Assembly (NCBI GenBank): GCA_963720945.1
Contig: CAVRHH010000004.1
Span: 124,001 to 188,000 of the forward strand
Direction: 5' to 3'
Length of the DNA: 64,000 nt
Source: Bog-532 sp963720945
Lineage (GTDB): Bacteria; Actinomycetota; Actinomycetes; Streptosporangiales; Streptosporangiaceae
Position numbers and translations under genes: made by a program. Under the pieces are notes generated by a model. The model was not told the DNA's origin. It worked only from the letters and a program-made list of their open reading frames with translations, and made no database searches. Positions 53,603-63,079 of the stretch are shown here, piece after piece (the stretch's first letter is position 1; every line of letters begins with the position of its first letter).

Positions 53603-55063
53603 ATGAGCAGCGACCTGGCCTCCCTGACCGGTATTAACGTTCCTACTGGCCTGCTGATCGGCGGTGAGTGGACCCACGGCCGCGGCGGCCGCATCGAGGT
53701 GATCGACCCCGCCACCGAAGCTCCGCTGACGGAGGTCGCGGACGCCACCGAGGACGACGCCCGGGACGCGGTCAGCGCGGCACACGCGGCCCTGCCCGGG
53801 TGGGCGGCCACCCCGCCCCGGCAGCGCGCGGAATGCCTGCGCCGCGCGTTCGGCCTGATGACGGAGCGCGGCGAGCAGATCGCCCGGCTGATGTCCGCGG
53901 AGAACGGCAAGTCGCTGCGGGACGCCCGCGCCGAGCTCACGTACGCGGCCGAATTCTTCCGCTGGTACGCGGAGGAGGCCGTGCGGATCGACGGGAACCT
54001 GGCCGTCGCGCCCGCCGGGGCCAACAAGATCCTCGTCACCCGGCAGCCGATCGGGGTCTCGGTGCTCGTCACCCCGTGGAACTTCCCGGCCGCGATGGCC
54101 ACCAGGAAGCTCGGCCCGGCGCTGGCGGCCGGCTGCACGGTGGTGCTGAAGCCCGCCGGGGAGACCCCGCTGACCGCGCTGGCCGTGGCCGGACTGCTGG
54201 CCGAGGCGGGGGTGCCGGCCGGAGTCGTCAACGTCGTGCCGACGTCCCGGCCCGGCCCGGTCGTCGCCGCGATGATGGCCGACACGCGGGTCCGCAAGCT
54301 GTCCTTCACCGGCTCCACCGAGGTGGGCCGGATCCTGCTCCGGCAGGCCGCCGACACGGTGCTGTCCTGCTCGATGGAGCTGGGCGGGAACGCGCCCTTC
54401 ATCGTCTTCGACGACGCCGACCTGGACGCCGCGGTCGGCGGCGCGCTGATCGCGAAGATGCGCAACGGCGGCGAGGCGTGCACCGCGGCCAACCGCTTCT
54501 ACGTGCACGAGGCGATCGCGGACGAGTTCACCGCGCGCCTGGTCGGCGCGTTCGGCACGCTCACCGTGGGCCCGGGCCTGGAGGAATCCACCGACGTGGG
54601 GCCGCTGGTCAACGCCGACACCCGCAGCAAGGTCTCCGGGCTGGTCGACGGGGCGGCCGGTGACGGCGGCCGGGTCCTCCTCGGCGGCCGGGCACCGGAC
54701 CGGCGCGGTTTCTTCTACGAGCCGACCGTCATCGACCAGGTGCCCGCGTCCGCGCACATCGTCGGCACCGAGATCTTCGGCCCGGTCGCGCCGATCGTCC
54801 GGTTCTCCGACGAGGCCCAGCTCGTGCAGTGGGCCAACGCCAGCGAATACGGCCTGGTCTGTTACGTCTACACCCGTGATCTGCGGCGCGGGCTCCGGGT
54901 CAGCGAGGCGCTGGAGACCGGGATGGTCGGTCTCAACCGCGGCCTGGTCTCCGACCCGGCCGCCCCGTTCGGCGGCGTCAAGCAGTCCGGCCTGGGCCGC
55001 GAGGGCGGCCACGACGGGCTGCTGGAGTTCATGGAGACCAAGTACATCGCCGCCGAATGGTGA
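53603..55063 (+). CDS. NAD(P)-dependent aldehyde dehydrogenase, succinate-semialdehyde type
   Basis: A 486-residue ALDH. The catalytic pair is Glu259 in MELGGNAP and Cys293 in GGEACTA; VTPWNFPAAMATRKLGPALA and FTGSTEVGR are cofactor-binding motifs. GLVSDPAAPFGGVKQSGLGR near the end resembles GabD. Oxidation of succinic semialdehyde to succinate is the best guess, but no GABA transaminase is adjacent. It is 160 bases before pafA on the same strand. Confidence 0.88.
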   Translation: MSSDLASLTGINVPTGLLIGGEWTHGRGGRIEVIDPATEAPLTEVADATEDDARDAVSAAHAALPGWAATPPRQRAECLRRAFGLMTERGEQIARLMSAENGKSLRDARAELTYAAEFFRWYAEEAVRIDGNLAVAPAGANKILVTRQPIGVSVLVTPWNFPAAMATRKLGPALAAGCTVVLKPAGETPLTALAVAGLLAEAGVPAGVVNVVPTSRPGPVVAAMMADTRVRKLSFTGSTEVGRILLRQAADTVLSCSMELGGNAPFIVFDDADLDAAVGGALIAKMRNGGEACTAANRFYVHEAIADEFTARLVGAFGTLTVGPGLEESTDVGPLVNADTRSKVSGLVDGAAGDGGRVLLGGRAPDRRGFFYEPTVIDQVPASAHIVGTEIFGPVAPIVRFSDEAQLVQWANASEYGLVCYVYTRDLRRGLRVSEALETGMVGLNRGLVSDPAAPFGGVKQSGLGREGGHDGLLEFMETKYIAAEW

Positions 55064-55222
55064 CCGTCCGTGCCTGGCGGGCGGATAGGACAACGTAACG
55101 GGCCGGCTGGGGCCCGCTGGCGACCGGGATCCAGCCGGCGATCATGGGCCGGCCGGAGATTCCCGCGAAGGCCGGGCGCGGCACGTGTCGCCACCGCCGC
55201 CGCGGGCACGTAGCCTGGCCCT

Positions 55223-56581
55223 GTGGATCGGCGCATCTTCGGGCTCGAGAACGAATACGGCGTGACCTGTACCTTCCGCGGGCAGCGGCGGCTGTCGCCG
55301 GATGAGGTGGCGCGCTACCTGTTCCGCCGCGTGGTGTCGTGGGGCCGGAGCAGCAACGTGTTCCTGCGCAACGGCGCCCGGCTGTACCTGGACGTGGGCA
55401 GCCACCCCGAGTACGCCACGCCCGAGTGCGACAACGTGACCGACCTCATCGCGCACGACAAGGCGGGGGAGCGGATCCTCGAAGGGCTGCTGGTCGACGC
55501 GGACAAGCGGCTCCGCGAAGAGGGCATCGCGGGGGACATCTACCTGTTTAAGAACAACACCGACTCGGCCGGCAACTCCTACGGCTGCCACGAGAACTAC
55601 CTGGTCGGGCGGCACGGCGAGTTTGGCCGGCTGGCCGACATCCTGATCCCGTTCCTGGTCACCCGGCAGGTCATCTGCGGTGCCGGGAAGGTCCTGCAGA
55701 CGCCGCGCGGCGCCGTCTACTGCGTCAGCCAGCGGGCCGAGCACATCTGGGAGGGTGTGTCGTCGGCGACGACCCGTTCCCGCCCGATCATCAACACCCG
55801 GGACGAGCCGCACGCCGACGCCGAGCGGTTCCGGCGGCTGCACGTCATCGTGGGCGACTCGAACATGAGCGAGACGACCATGCTGCTCAAGGTCGGCTCG
55901 ACGGACCTGGTGCTGCGCATGATCGAGGCCGGCACGGTGATGCGCGACCTTACCCTGGACAACCCGATCCGGGCCATCCGCGAGGTCAGCCACGACATGA
56001 CCGGGCGCAGCCGGGTGCGGCTGGCCAACGGGCGGGAGATGAGCGCGCTGGAAATTCAGCGCGAATACCTGTCCAAGGCGCAGGACTTCACCAGCCGGAA
56101 CGGTGCCGACGCCACCACCCAGCAGGTGCTGACCATGTGGGAGCGAGCGCTGGACTCGATCGAGACCGGCAATCTGGACAAGGTGGCCCGGGAAATCGAC
56201 TGGGTCACCAAGTACCAGCTCATCGAGCGCTACCGGGCCCGGCACGACCTGCCGCTGTCCTCGCCGCGGGTCGCCCAGCTCGACCTGGCGTACCACGACG
56301 TGCACCGCGGCCGCGGCCTGTACTACCTGCTGCAGCGCAACGGCGCCGTCGACCGCGCCACCCGTGACCTGGACATCTTCGAGGCCAAGTCCGTCCCCCC
56401 GCAGACCACCCGCGCCCGCCTGCGCGGTGAGTTCATCAGGCGGGCTCAGGAGCGCCGCCGCGACTTCACCGTGGACTGGGTGCACCTGAAGCTCAACGAT
56501 CAGGCGCAGCGGACGGTGCTGTGCAAGGACCCGTTCCGCTCGGTCGACGAACGGGTCGAGAAGCTGATCGCCGGGATGTGA
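55223..56581 (+). CDS. pafA: Pup-protein ligase PafA
   Basis: A 452-residue carboxylate-amine ligase that attaches Pup to lysines, marking proteins for the actinobacterial proteasome. The start GTG gives MDRRIFGLENEYG with the Mg-binding Glu9; Asp57 in YLDVGSHPEYATPEC is the expected catalytic base. NNTDSAGNSYGCHENYLVGR and RAEHIWEGVSSATTRSRPII are conserved. dop, pup and prcBA are absent from the 55 kb upstream in this window, so pafA is separated from at least the usual upstream order. Confidence 0.96.
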   Translation: MDRRIFGLENEYGVTCTFRGQRRLSPDEVARYLFRRVVSWGRSSNVFLRNGARLYLDVGSHPEYATPECDNVTDLIAHDKAGERILEGLLVDADKRLREEGIAGDIYLFKNNTDSAGNSYGCHENYLVGRHGEFGRLADILIPFLVTRQVICGAGKVLQTPRGAVYCVSQRAEHIWEGVSSATTRSRPIINTRDEPHADAERFRRLHVIVGDSNMSETTMLLKVGSTDLVLRMIEAGTVMRDLTLDNPIRAIREVSHDMTGRSRVRLANGREMSALEIQREYLSKAQDFTSRNGADATTQQVLTMWERALDSIETGNLDKVAREIDWVTKYQLIERYRARHDLPLSSPRVAQLDLAYHDVHRGRGLYYLLQRNGAVDRATRDLDIFEAKSVPPQTTRARLRGEFIRRAQERRRDFTVDWVHLKLNDQAQRTVLCKDPFRSVDERVEKLIAGM

Positions 56582-56746
56582 TCCAGCCGCGCCCGTCGCA
56601 CGGCATAATCGGCCGGAAAGGCCGCATAGCTCGTCAATGCATCGAGGCTGTAACGGAATCCCGCTCCATGCGAGCCACCGCCTGACGGCAGATCAGGGGC
56701 CGGTATATTCGGCCCAGCCCTGCACTGGACGGAAGGGACATACGCG

Positions 56747-57961
56747 GTGACCGGATCGATGCCAGAAGGCACGTTTGCGCTCGACGCCGTGGTCATCGGC
56801 GGCTGTGGCCACGTCGGCCTGCCGCTCGCGATCGCCCTGGCCACACGGGGTGCGCGGGTCGGCATCTACGACGTGAGCCAGGCGGCCGTGGACACGGTCA
56901 ACGCCGCGCGGCTCCCGTTTGCCGAGCCCGGGGCGGCCGGGCCGCTGCGCGAGGCGCGCGCCGCCGGGCGGCTGGAAGCGTCCGCCGACCCGGCCATCGT
57001 GGCCACCGCCGAACACGTGATCGTGGTCATCGGCACCCCGGTGGACGAGCACCTCAACCCGGACCAGGCCGCCATCCCGAACGCCCTGGGCGGCTGCGCC
57101 AGCAACCTGCGGGACGGGCAGATCCTCATCCTGCGCAGCACCGTCTACCCCGGGGTGACGGCGCTGGTGGAAAAGACCGTCGCCGCGCTCGGCATCGACA
57201 TCGACGTGGCCTTCTGCCCGGAGCGCATCGCCGAGGGCAAGGCGATGACCGAGCTGTTCGAGCTGCCGCAGATCGTCTCGGCCCGCACCGCCCGCGGCGT
57301 GGACCGGGCCAGCGCGCTGTTCCGCCGGCTCACCGGCCAGCTCGTCGTCCTGACGCCGGAAGAAGCCGAGCTGGCCAAGCTGTTCACCAACGTCTGGCGG
57401 TACATCAAGTTCGCGACCGCCAACCAGCTGTACATGATGGCCAACGACGGCGGCCTCGACTTCGAGCGCATCCGGCAGGGGCTGGCCCAGGACTACCCGC
57501 GGGCCGCCGACATGCCGGCCGCGGGCCTCGCCGCCGGGCCGTGCCTGTTCAAGGACACCATGCAGCTCGCGGCGTTCAATAACAACAACTTCGCCCTCGG
57601 CCACACCGCGATGACCATCAACGAGGGCATGCCGCTGTACCTGGTACACCGCCTGGAGCAGCGCTTCGACCTGAAGTCCCGGACGGTCGGCATCCTCGGC
57701 ATGGCCTTCAAGGGCGGTTCGGACGACACCCGGTCGAGCCTGTCCTACAAGCTCAAGCGGATCCTGGCCTTCAAGGCCGGCGGGGTGCTGTGTACCGACC
57801 CGTACGTGACCACCGACCCGGCCCTGCGCCCGCTCCCGGACGTCATCGCGAAATCAGACCTGCTGGTGATCGCCGCGCCGCATCCCGAGTACCGCGAGCT
57901 GGTCACGGACAAGCCGGTCGCGGATATGTGGAACATCCTGGGTAAGGGCGTACGCATATGA
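56747..57961 (+). CDS. Nucleotide-sugar dehydrogenase (UDP-glucose/UDP-ManNAc type)
   Basis: A 404-residue enzyme that oxidises the C6 of a UDP-sugar to a uronic acid. It has the NAD motif VIGGCGHVGLPLAIALATRG, the UDP-sugar dehydrogenase block STVYPGVTALVEKTV and AFCPERIAEGKAMTEL, the catalytic Cys266 in GPCLFKD with Lys269, and GMAFKGGSDDTRSS. Its stop overlaps the GT2 start (ATGA, 57958-57961). It opens a surface-glycan operon. Confidence 0.92.
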   Translation: MTGSMPEGTFALDAVVIGGCGHVGLPLAIALATRGARVGIYDVSQAAVDTVNAARLPFAEPGAAGPLREARAAGRLEASADPAIVATAEHVIVVIGTPVDEHLNPDQAAIPNALGGCASNLRDGQILILRSTVYPGVTALVEKTVAALGIDIDVAFCPERIAEGKAMTELFELPQIVSARTARGVDRASALFRRLTGQLVVLTPEEAELAKLFTNVWRYIKFATANQLYMMANDGGLDFERIRQGLAQDYPRAADMPAAGLAAGPCLFKDTMQLAAFNNNNFALGHTAMTINEGMPLYLVHRLEQRFDLKSRTVGILGMAFKGGSDDTRSSLSYKLKRILAFKAGGVLCTDPYVTTDPALRPLPDVIAKSDLLVIAAPHPEYRELVTDKPVADMWNILGKGVRI

Positions 57962-58731
57962 CCGGGGAGCGGCCCCGCGTGACGGTCGTCATCCCCGCCT
58001 ACAACGAGGACGACCAGATCATCCAGGTCCTGGACCGGCTCTTCGAATCCGTGCGGCTGCCGTGTGAGGTCCTGGTCGTCGTGGACAGCCCGGCCGACAC
58101 GACCATCCCGGTGGTCGAGGAGTACGCGCAGAAGGAGCCCAGGCTGCGCTACCTGGTCAACACCTACGGCGGCGGGCCGGCCAACGCGATCAGGTTCGGC
58201 ATCGACGCCGCCGCGGCCCCGGTCGCCGTGGTGACCATGGCCGACGGCTGCGACGACGCGCGGCAGATCGACGAGCTGGCCCGGCTGGTCGAGCGCGGGG
58301 TGGCCGTCGCCGCCGCGTCCCGCTACATGGCCGGCGGCCAGCAGGTGGGCGGGCCCGTGCTCAAGGGCACGCTGTCCCGGATGGCCGGCCGGTCGCTGCG
58401 CATCCTGGCGCACGTCGGGACGCGGGACGCCACCAACTCGTTCAAGGCGTACGCGACCAACTTCGTCCGGGAGGTCGGCATCGACTCCCGCGACGGCTTC
58501 GAGATCGGCATCGAGCTCACGGCCAAGGCCAAGCGGCTCGGCCGGCCCGTCGCCGAGATCCCGACGATCTGGCTGGACCGGCAGGCCGGGGTCTCGAACT
58601 TCAAGGTGGCCAAGTGGATCCCCAGCTACCTTCGCTGGTACCGGTTCGCGTTCGGGCCGAAAATGTCCCCGGAGCAGATCCGGTCCCAGGCCGCCGAGAC
58701 GGCCAGTGACACCGACGAGAAAAGGAACTAG
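57958..58731 (+). CDS. Family 2 glycosyltransferase
   Basis: A 257-residue cytoplasmic glycosyltransferase starting RVTVVIPAYNEDDQIIQVLD. It has VVTMADGCDDARQIDELARL, where the DG.DD region takes the place of the metal-binding DxD, and later DGFEIGIELTAKAKRLGRPV. It resembles dolichol-phosphate-mannose synthase type GT2 enzymes, which charge a lipid carrier. That fits the GT-C-like membrane proteins downstream. Confidence 0.88.
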   Translation: MTGERPRVTVVIPAYNEDDQIIQVLDRLFESVRLPCEVLVVVDSPADTTIPVVEEYAQKEPRLRYLVNTYGGGPANAIRFGIDAAAAPVAVVTMADGCDDARQIDELARLVERGVAVAAASRYMAGGQQVGGPVLKGTLSRMAGRSLRILAHVGTRDATNSFKAYATNFVREVGIDSRDGFEIGIELTAKAKRLGRPVAEIPTIWLDRQAGVSNFKVAKWIPSYLRWYRFAFGPKMSPEQIRSQAAETASDTDEKRN

Positions 58732-58740
58732 AGGGAAGTG

Positions 58741-59766
58741 ATGGAGAAAGTTCTGGTCAGCGGCTCGGCCGGCTTCATCGGCGGGTACGTCGTCGAGGAA
58801 CTGCTGCAGCGTGGCTACGCCGTGGTGGGGGTGGACAACTTCTCCAAGTACGGCAAGGTGAAGAAGTCCTACGACGACCACCCGCATTACCAGCTGATCG
58901 AGGGCGACGCCCGCGACGTCGGCCTGATGACCGGCCTGCTGTCCGACTGTGACCACTTCATCGCCGGGGCCGCGCTGATCGGCGGCATCTCTTATTTCCA
59001 CACCTATCCCTATGACCTGCTCGCGTCGAACGAGCGGATCATCGCCGCGTCCTGCGACGCCGCGATCACGGCGAACCGGGACGGCCGGCTGCGCAAGGTC
59101 ACCTACATGTCCTCCTCGATGGTCTTCGAGAGCGCCAGCGACTGGCCGTCGTATGAGGGCCAGCAGCGCGAGATCCCCCCGCCGCTGTCGTCCTACGGGT
59201 TCCAGAAACTGGCGGTGGAGTACTTCGCCCAGGCCGCCTGGGACCAGTACCGGCTCCCGTTCACCATCGCGCGCCCGTTCAACTGCGTCGGGATCGGCGA
59301 GAGCCGCGCGCTGGGGGACGAGGAGATCCTATCCGGCAACGTCCGCCTGGCCATGAGCCACGTCGTCCCCGACCTGGTGCAGAAGGTGATCAAGGGCCAG
59401 GACCCGCTGCACATCCTCGGCTCGGGTGACCAGGTGCGGCACTACACCTACGGCGGCGACCTCGCGGCCGGCATCGTGGCCGCCATGGAGCACCCGGACG
59501 CGACCGGCGAGGACTTCAACCTGTCCACCGCGGAGAGCACGTCGGTGCTCCAGCTGGCCGAGGTGATCTGGCGCAAGATCAAGGGTGACGGCGTGCCGCT
59601 GCGCATCGTCAGCGACGAGCCGTTCACCTACGACGTGCAGCGGCGGATCCCGGACGTCGGGAAGGCCAAGCGGGTCCTCGGCTTCGAGGCGACCACCAGC
59701 CTGGACCAGATGCTGGACGAGGTCATCCCGTGGATCGCCAGCGCGGTCGAAGCCGGCACCATCTGA
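58741..59766 (+). CDS. NAD-dependent sugar epimerase/dehydratase
   Basis: A 341-residue extended SDR enzyme. NAD motif GSAGFIGG (near residue 8), SSSMVFES catalytic Ser region and the YGFQK (Y...K) dyad are present; ARPFNCVGIGE is typical of UDP-sugar epimerases. It acts on a nucleotide sugar, probably with the dehydrogenase two genes upstream. The ATG at 58741 has a GAGGGA box; a GTG one codon earlier is possible. Confidence 0.88.
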   Translation: MEKVLVSGSAGFIGGYVVEELLQRGYAVVGVDNFSKYGKVKKSYDDHPHYQLIEGDARDVGLMTGLLSDCDHFIAGAALIGGISYFHTYPYDLLASNERIIAASCDAAITANRDGRLRKVTYMSSSMVFESASDWPSYEGQQREIPPPLSSYGFQKLAVEYFAQAAWDQYRLPFTIARPFNCVGIGESRALGDEEILSGNVRLAMSHVVPDLVQKVIKGQDPLHILGSGDQVRHYTYGGDLAAGIVAAMEHPDATGEDFNLSTAESTSVLQLAEVIWRKIKGDGVPLRIVSDEPFTYDVQRRIPDVGKAKRVLGFEATTSLDQMLDEVIPWIASAVEAGTI

Positions 59767-59768
59767 CC

Positions 59769-61484
59769 GTGTCCGGCGGGGTAGCGGTCGCCTCGCCGCC
59801 CGGGCGGCCAGGCGACGGGGCTGCGGCGCCGCGCACCCCGGCCGCCGCGGGCCGCTGGCTCTGGGCGGCCGGGATCACGGCCGCCGGGGTCGTGCTGTTC
59901 GTCGCGTACCTGCGCCTGACCAATACCTATCCGGAAGACTCCGACCAGGCCAACCTCGGGCTGCAAGCCTGGGACATGCTGCACGGCAACCTGCTGCTGC
60001 ACGGCTGGGTGCTGTCGGACGTGTCGTTCTACACCACCGAATTGCCGCAGTACATGCTGCTCGAGCTGATCGGCGGGCTGAACACCGGCACGTTCCACGC
60101 GGCCGCCGCGATGACGTACACGCTGGCGGTGCTGCTCGCGGCGATGCTGGCTAAGGGTGGGTGTGGGGGTAGCAAGCAGGGCCGGGCGTCCGGCCGCCGG
60201 GGGGTGGCGCGGGCACTGATCGCGGGCGGGATCATGCTCGCCCCGCAGCTGGGTTTCGGCGTGTTCATCCTGCTGCTGACCGTGGGGCACATCGGTACCT
60301 CGGTGCCGCTCCTGGTCACCTGGCTGGTGCTGGACCGGGGGCGGCCCCGGTGGCAGCTCGCGGTGATCATCGGGGTGCTGCTCACCTGGGGTGCGATCGC
60401 CGATTCCCTGGTGCTCGCGGTGGGCGCGCTGCCGGTCGTCCTGGTCTGCGCGGTGCGCATCATCCAGGGCCTGGCCGGCGTCCCGGGCGGCGCCGGCGGC
60501 CTCCGCGGGCGGCTCCGGCACGCGCTGAGCACCCGCCGGTTCGAGCTGTACCTCGCGGCCGCGGCGGTGGCGTCGGCGGTGGCGTCGGCGGCCGTGGTCC
60601 GGCTGATCCACGCGGCCGGCGGGTACACGCTGCACGCGGTCACGTTCGCCTTCGAGCCGGCCAGCAAGTGGCCCAGCCAGGTGGTCAGCACCTGGCGGGG
60701 GCTGCTGGTGCTGTTCGGCGCCAGCTACACCGGGCTGGCCGGCCACGACCGTGACGTCGCGCTGCTGCACCTGGTGGGCCTGGCCCTGGCCGCCGCCGGG
60801 CTGATCCTGGCCGGCTGGCGTTTCTTCAGCACGGCGACGCTGGTCGACCAGGTGCTGGCCGCGGCCATCGCGGTCAACCTGGTCCTCTACGTGGTCAGCA
60901 ACATGCCCTCGCTGAACGCGCACGAGATGGCCGTCGTGCTGCCCTGCGCGGCCGCCCTGGCGGGGCGGATGCTGGTGCGGCCCGACGCGCGCGCGCCCGC
61001 GCCCGGGCGGCGCGGCACGGCCACCGCGGCGGCTCGCGCGGTGGCGGCCACGGCCGGCGCGGTGGTGCTGGCCGGGTACCTCGGCGGGCTGGCCCGGGAG
61101 GCCCGCCATCCGGCGGTCCCCGCGCAGAACCTCACCCTCGCGACCTGGCTGGCCGCGCATCACCTGACCGACGGGCTCGGCGGCTACTGGCTGAGCAGCA
61201 TCGCCGTGGTGGAGACCGGCGGCCAGGTCAAGGTCCGCGCGCTGATGCAGTTCACCATGCAGCGGGACCTGTGGGAGTCGAAGTACGCCTGGTACCAGCC
61301 CCGCGGGCAGTACGCCAACTTCATCGTGTTCGAGAACCTGCCCGGCTTCTACGACCACTGGGAGCCGCGGGCGCTGGTGCACCGGTACTTCGGCGACCCG
61401 GCCCGGACCTACAACATCGGGCCCTGGACGGTGATGGAGTGGAACCGGAACCTGCTGCCTGACATCCCCGGGAACCCGTCGTGA
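59769..61484 (+). CDS. Polytopic membrane protein, GT-C-like
   Basis: A 571-residue protein with ten or more helices from the GTG at 59769, three bases after the epimerase stop. After the first helix it has YPEDSDQANLGLQAWDMLHG and LSDVSFYTTELPQYMLLELI, a loop that may serve as the acidic motif of GT-C transferases. The C-terminal part is a soluble extracytoplasmic domain. It is paralogous to the gene at 63079 (same SD..NLQAWDMLHGN and DVSF.....QY core). A role as a polyprenyl-phosphate sugar transferase is inferred. Confidence 0.75.
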   Translation: MSGGVAVASPPGRPGDGAAAPRTPAAAGRWLWAAGITAAGVVLFVAYLRLTNTYPEDSDQANLGLQAWDMLHGNLLLHGWVLSDVSFYTTELPQYMLLELIGGLNTGTFHAAAAMTYTLAVLLAAMLAKGGCGGSKQGRASGRRGVARALIAGGIMLAPQLGFGVFILLLTVGHIGTSVPLLVTWLVLDRGRPRWQLAVIIGVLLTWGAIADSLVLAVGALPVVLVCAVRIIQGLAGVPGGAGGLRGRLRHALSTRRFELYLAAAAVASAVASAAVVRLIHAAGGYTLHAVTFAFEPASKWPSQVVSTWRGLLVLFGASYTGLAGHDRDVALLHLVGLALAAAGLILAGWRFFSTATLVDQVLAAAIAVNLVLYVVSNMPSLNAHEMAVVLPCAAALAGRMLVRPDARAPAPGRRGTATAAARAVAATAGAVVLAGYLGGLAREARHPAVPAQNLTLATWLAAHHLTDGLGGYWLSSIAVVETGGQVKVRALMQFTMQRDLWESKYAWYQPRGQYANFIVFENLPGFYDHWEPRALVHRYFGDPARTYNIGPWTVMEWNRNLLPDIPGNPS

Positions 61485-63079
61485 GCATCCGCGGCGACCG
61501 CGAGACGGCGACCGGGGCCGCCGGGCCGCCTGTCCCGGCCCCCGCCACCCCCGCGGCCGGCACCGGGCGCCGGCCCTGGTGGATCTGGGCCGCGCCGTTC
61601 GCGGTCCTGCTCGCGGTGCTGCTGGTGCGCAACCGGTTCCTGTTCACCCAGCGGTTCTACGAGCAGGGCGACGCCGCCGCGAACTCCATCCGGATCCAGC
61701 AGGCGATGCACTTCACGCTGCTGATCGGGAACTACTCCCGGGAGGGCTTCAGTCATCCGGGACCGGCCTACATGTACGCGCAGGCCTTCGGGCAGTGGCT
61801 CTTCCTGTCCGCCCTGCACGTGGTGCCGACGGCGTGGAACGCGCACCTGCTGGCCGTGTTCGTGCTCAACAGCGCGCTGCTGGCACTGGCCGTCCTGATC
61901 GTCTACGGCTGGACGCGGTCGGTGCGCGGCGCGGCCGCGTGCGTCGCGGTCATCGGGGTGTTCGGGGCCGTGCACCCGCCCGCGATCAACTCGGACTGGA
62001 TGCCGTACCTGTACGTGGTCATGTTCTGCGTCTTCCTGATCGCCGCGGCGTCGGTCGCGGCCGGGCACGTCCGGGACGCCTGGATCGCCGCGCTGACCGG
62101 CTGGTTCCTCATCCACGGGCACGCCTGCTTCCTGTTCATCGTGCCGGTCATCACCGCGGCCGTCGCGGCGGCCGGCGTCTGGCAGCACCGGCACACGCCG
62201 GCCGCCTCGCTGCGGCGGTTCCTGCGCCGCGAGCGCGCGGCGTGGATCGCGGTGCTGGCCATCAGCGCGCTGTTCGCCCTGCCGATCGTGGTCAACCTGG
62301 TCCTGCATTGGCCCGGTGACTTCGGCAAGTACTTTGCCTACAGCAAGTCCGGCCAGGCCGGCGGGCACAGCGCCGGGCAGATCGCCCGCTACGCCCTGTG
62401 GTTCTGGTGGCCGGGACAGCACGCCTGGCTGGCGCCGCTGCTGCTGTACGCGGCCGCGCTCGGGGTGACGCTCGGCCTCTGCCGGGGAGCGCTGCGGCGC
62501 TTCCTGCTCGCGCTGCTGGCCATCAACCTGGTGTCGTCGGTGGTGGTCGGCGTGTACGCGGCGGCCGGCATCGACTTCCTGAACCAGTACTACATCGCCT
62601 ACTTCTACTGGTCGGCGCCGTTGCTGGCGCTGCTCGTCATCGCCGCCGGCGTCAGCCAGGCGCTGCCCGCCCGGATCGGGACCGCGGTGGCCGCGGCCGG
62701 CGCGGTCGCGGCCCTCATCGCGTTCGCGCTGGTCCCCGGGATGCGGACCAGCACCGAGGACACCGACGCCGCCCTGCCGCACGCCGTCGCCGTCGTCGCG
62801 GCGCGCGCGCCCGGTCAGGAGATCGTGCTGTCCATTCAGCATGATGCCTGGATCGACGCCACCGGCTTCCTGGTCCAGGCCGAACGGCAGCACCTCCGCG
62901 CCTGCGTGGACGCGCCGTACTGGACGTTCATGATGACCGCGCAGTTCATCTGCACCCCGCAGCAGGCGGCCCACGGCGCCCGTTACAGCTTCGACTCGCC
63001 GCACGCGCCCTCATCCGCCCCGGTCCTGCTGCGCTTCGGCCATACCGATATCGTCGCCGGCCCGGTGACCCCGCGCTGA
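61481..63079 (+). CDS. Polytopic membrane protein, GT-C-like
   Basis: A 532-residue protein, coupled by GTGA to the previous gene (61481-61484) and by TGATG to the next. It has about eleven helices. The first periplasmic loop reads FYEQGDAAANSIRIQQAMHF and LIGNYSREGFSHPGPAYMYA, similar to the acidic loop of GT-C transferases. The C-terminal soluble part has paired cysteines (RACVDAPYW, FICTPQQA). The substrate is unknown. Confidence 0.72.
   Translation: MSIRGDRETATGAAGPPVPAPATPAAGTGRRPWWIWAAPFAVLLAVLLVRNRFLFTQRFYEQGDAAANSIRIQQAMHFTLLIGNYSREGFSHPGPAYMYAQAFGQWLFLSALHVVPTAWNAHLLAVFVLNSALLALAVLIVYGWTRSVRGAAACVAVIGVFGAVHPPAINSDWMPYLYVVMFCVFLIAAASVAAGHVRDAWIAALTGWFLIHGHACFLFIVPVITAAVAAAGVWQHRHTPAASLRRFLRRERAAWIAVLAISALFALPIVVNLVLHWPGDFGKYFAYSKSGQAGGHSAGQIARYALWFWWPGQHAWLAPLLLYAAALGVTLGLCRGALRRFLLALLAINLVSSVVVGVYAAAGIDFLNQYYIAYFYWSAPLLALLVIAAGVSQALPARIGTAVAAAGAVAALIAFALVPGMRTSTEDTDAALPHAVAVVAARAPGQEIVLSIQHDAWIDATGFLVQAERQHLRACVDAPYWTFMMTAQFICTPQQAAHGARYSFDSPHAPSSAPVLLRFGHTDIVAGPVTPR

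Noticed and set aside
56600..56640. Terminator after pafA
   Set aside because: CGGCC-GGAAA-GGCCG has only five-base arms and no T-tract; too weak to call.
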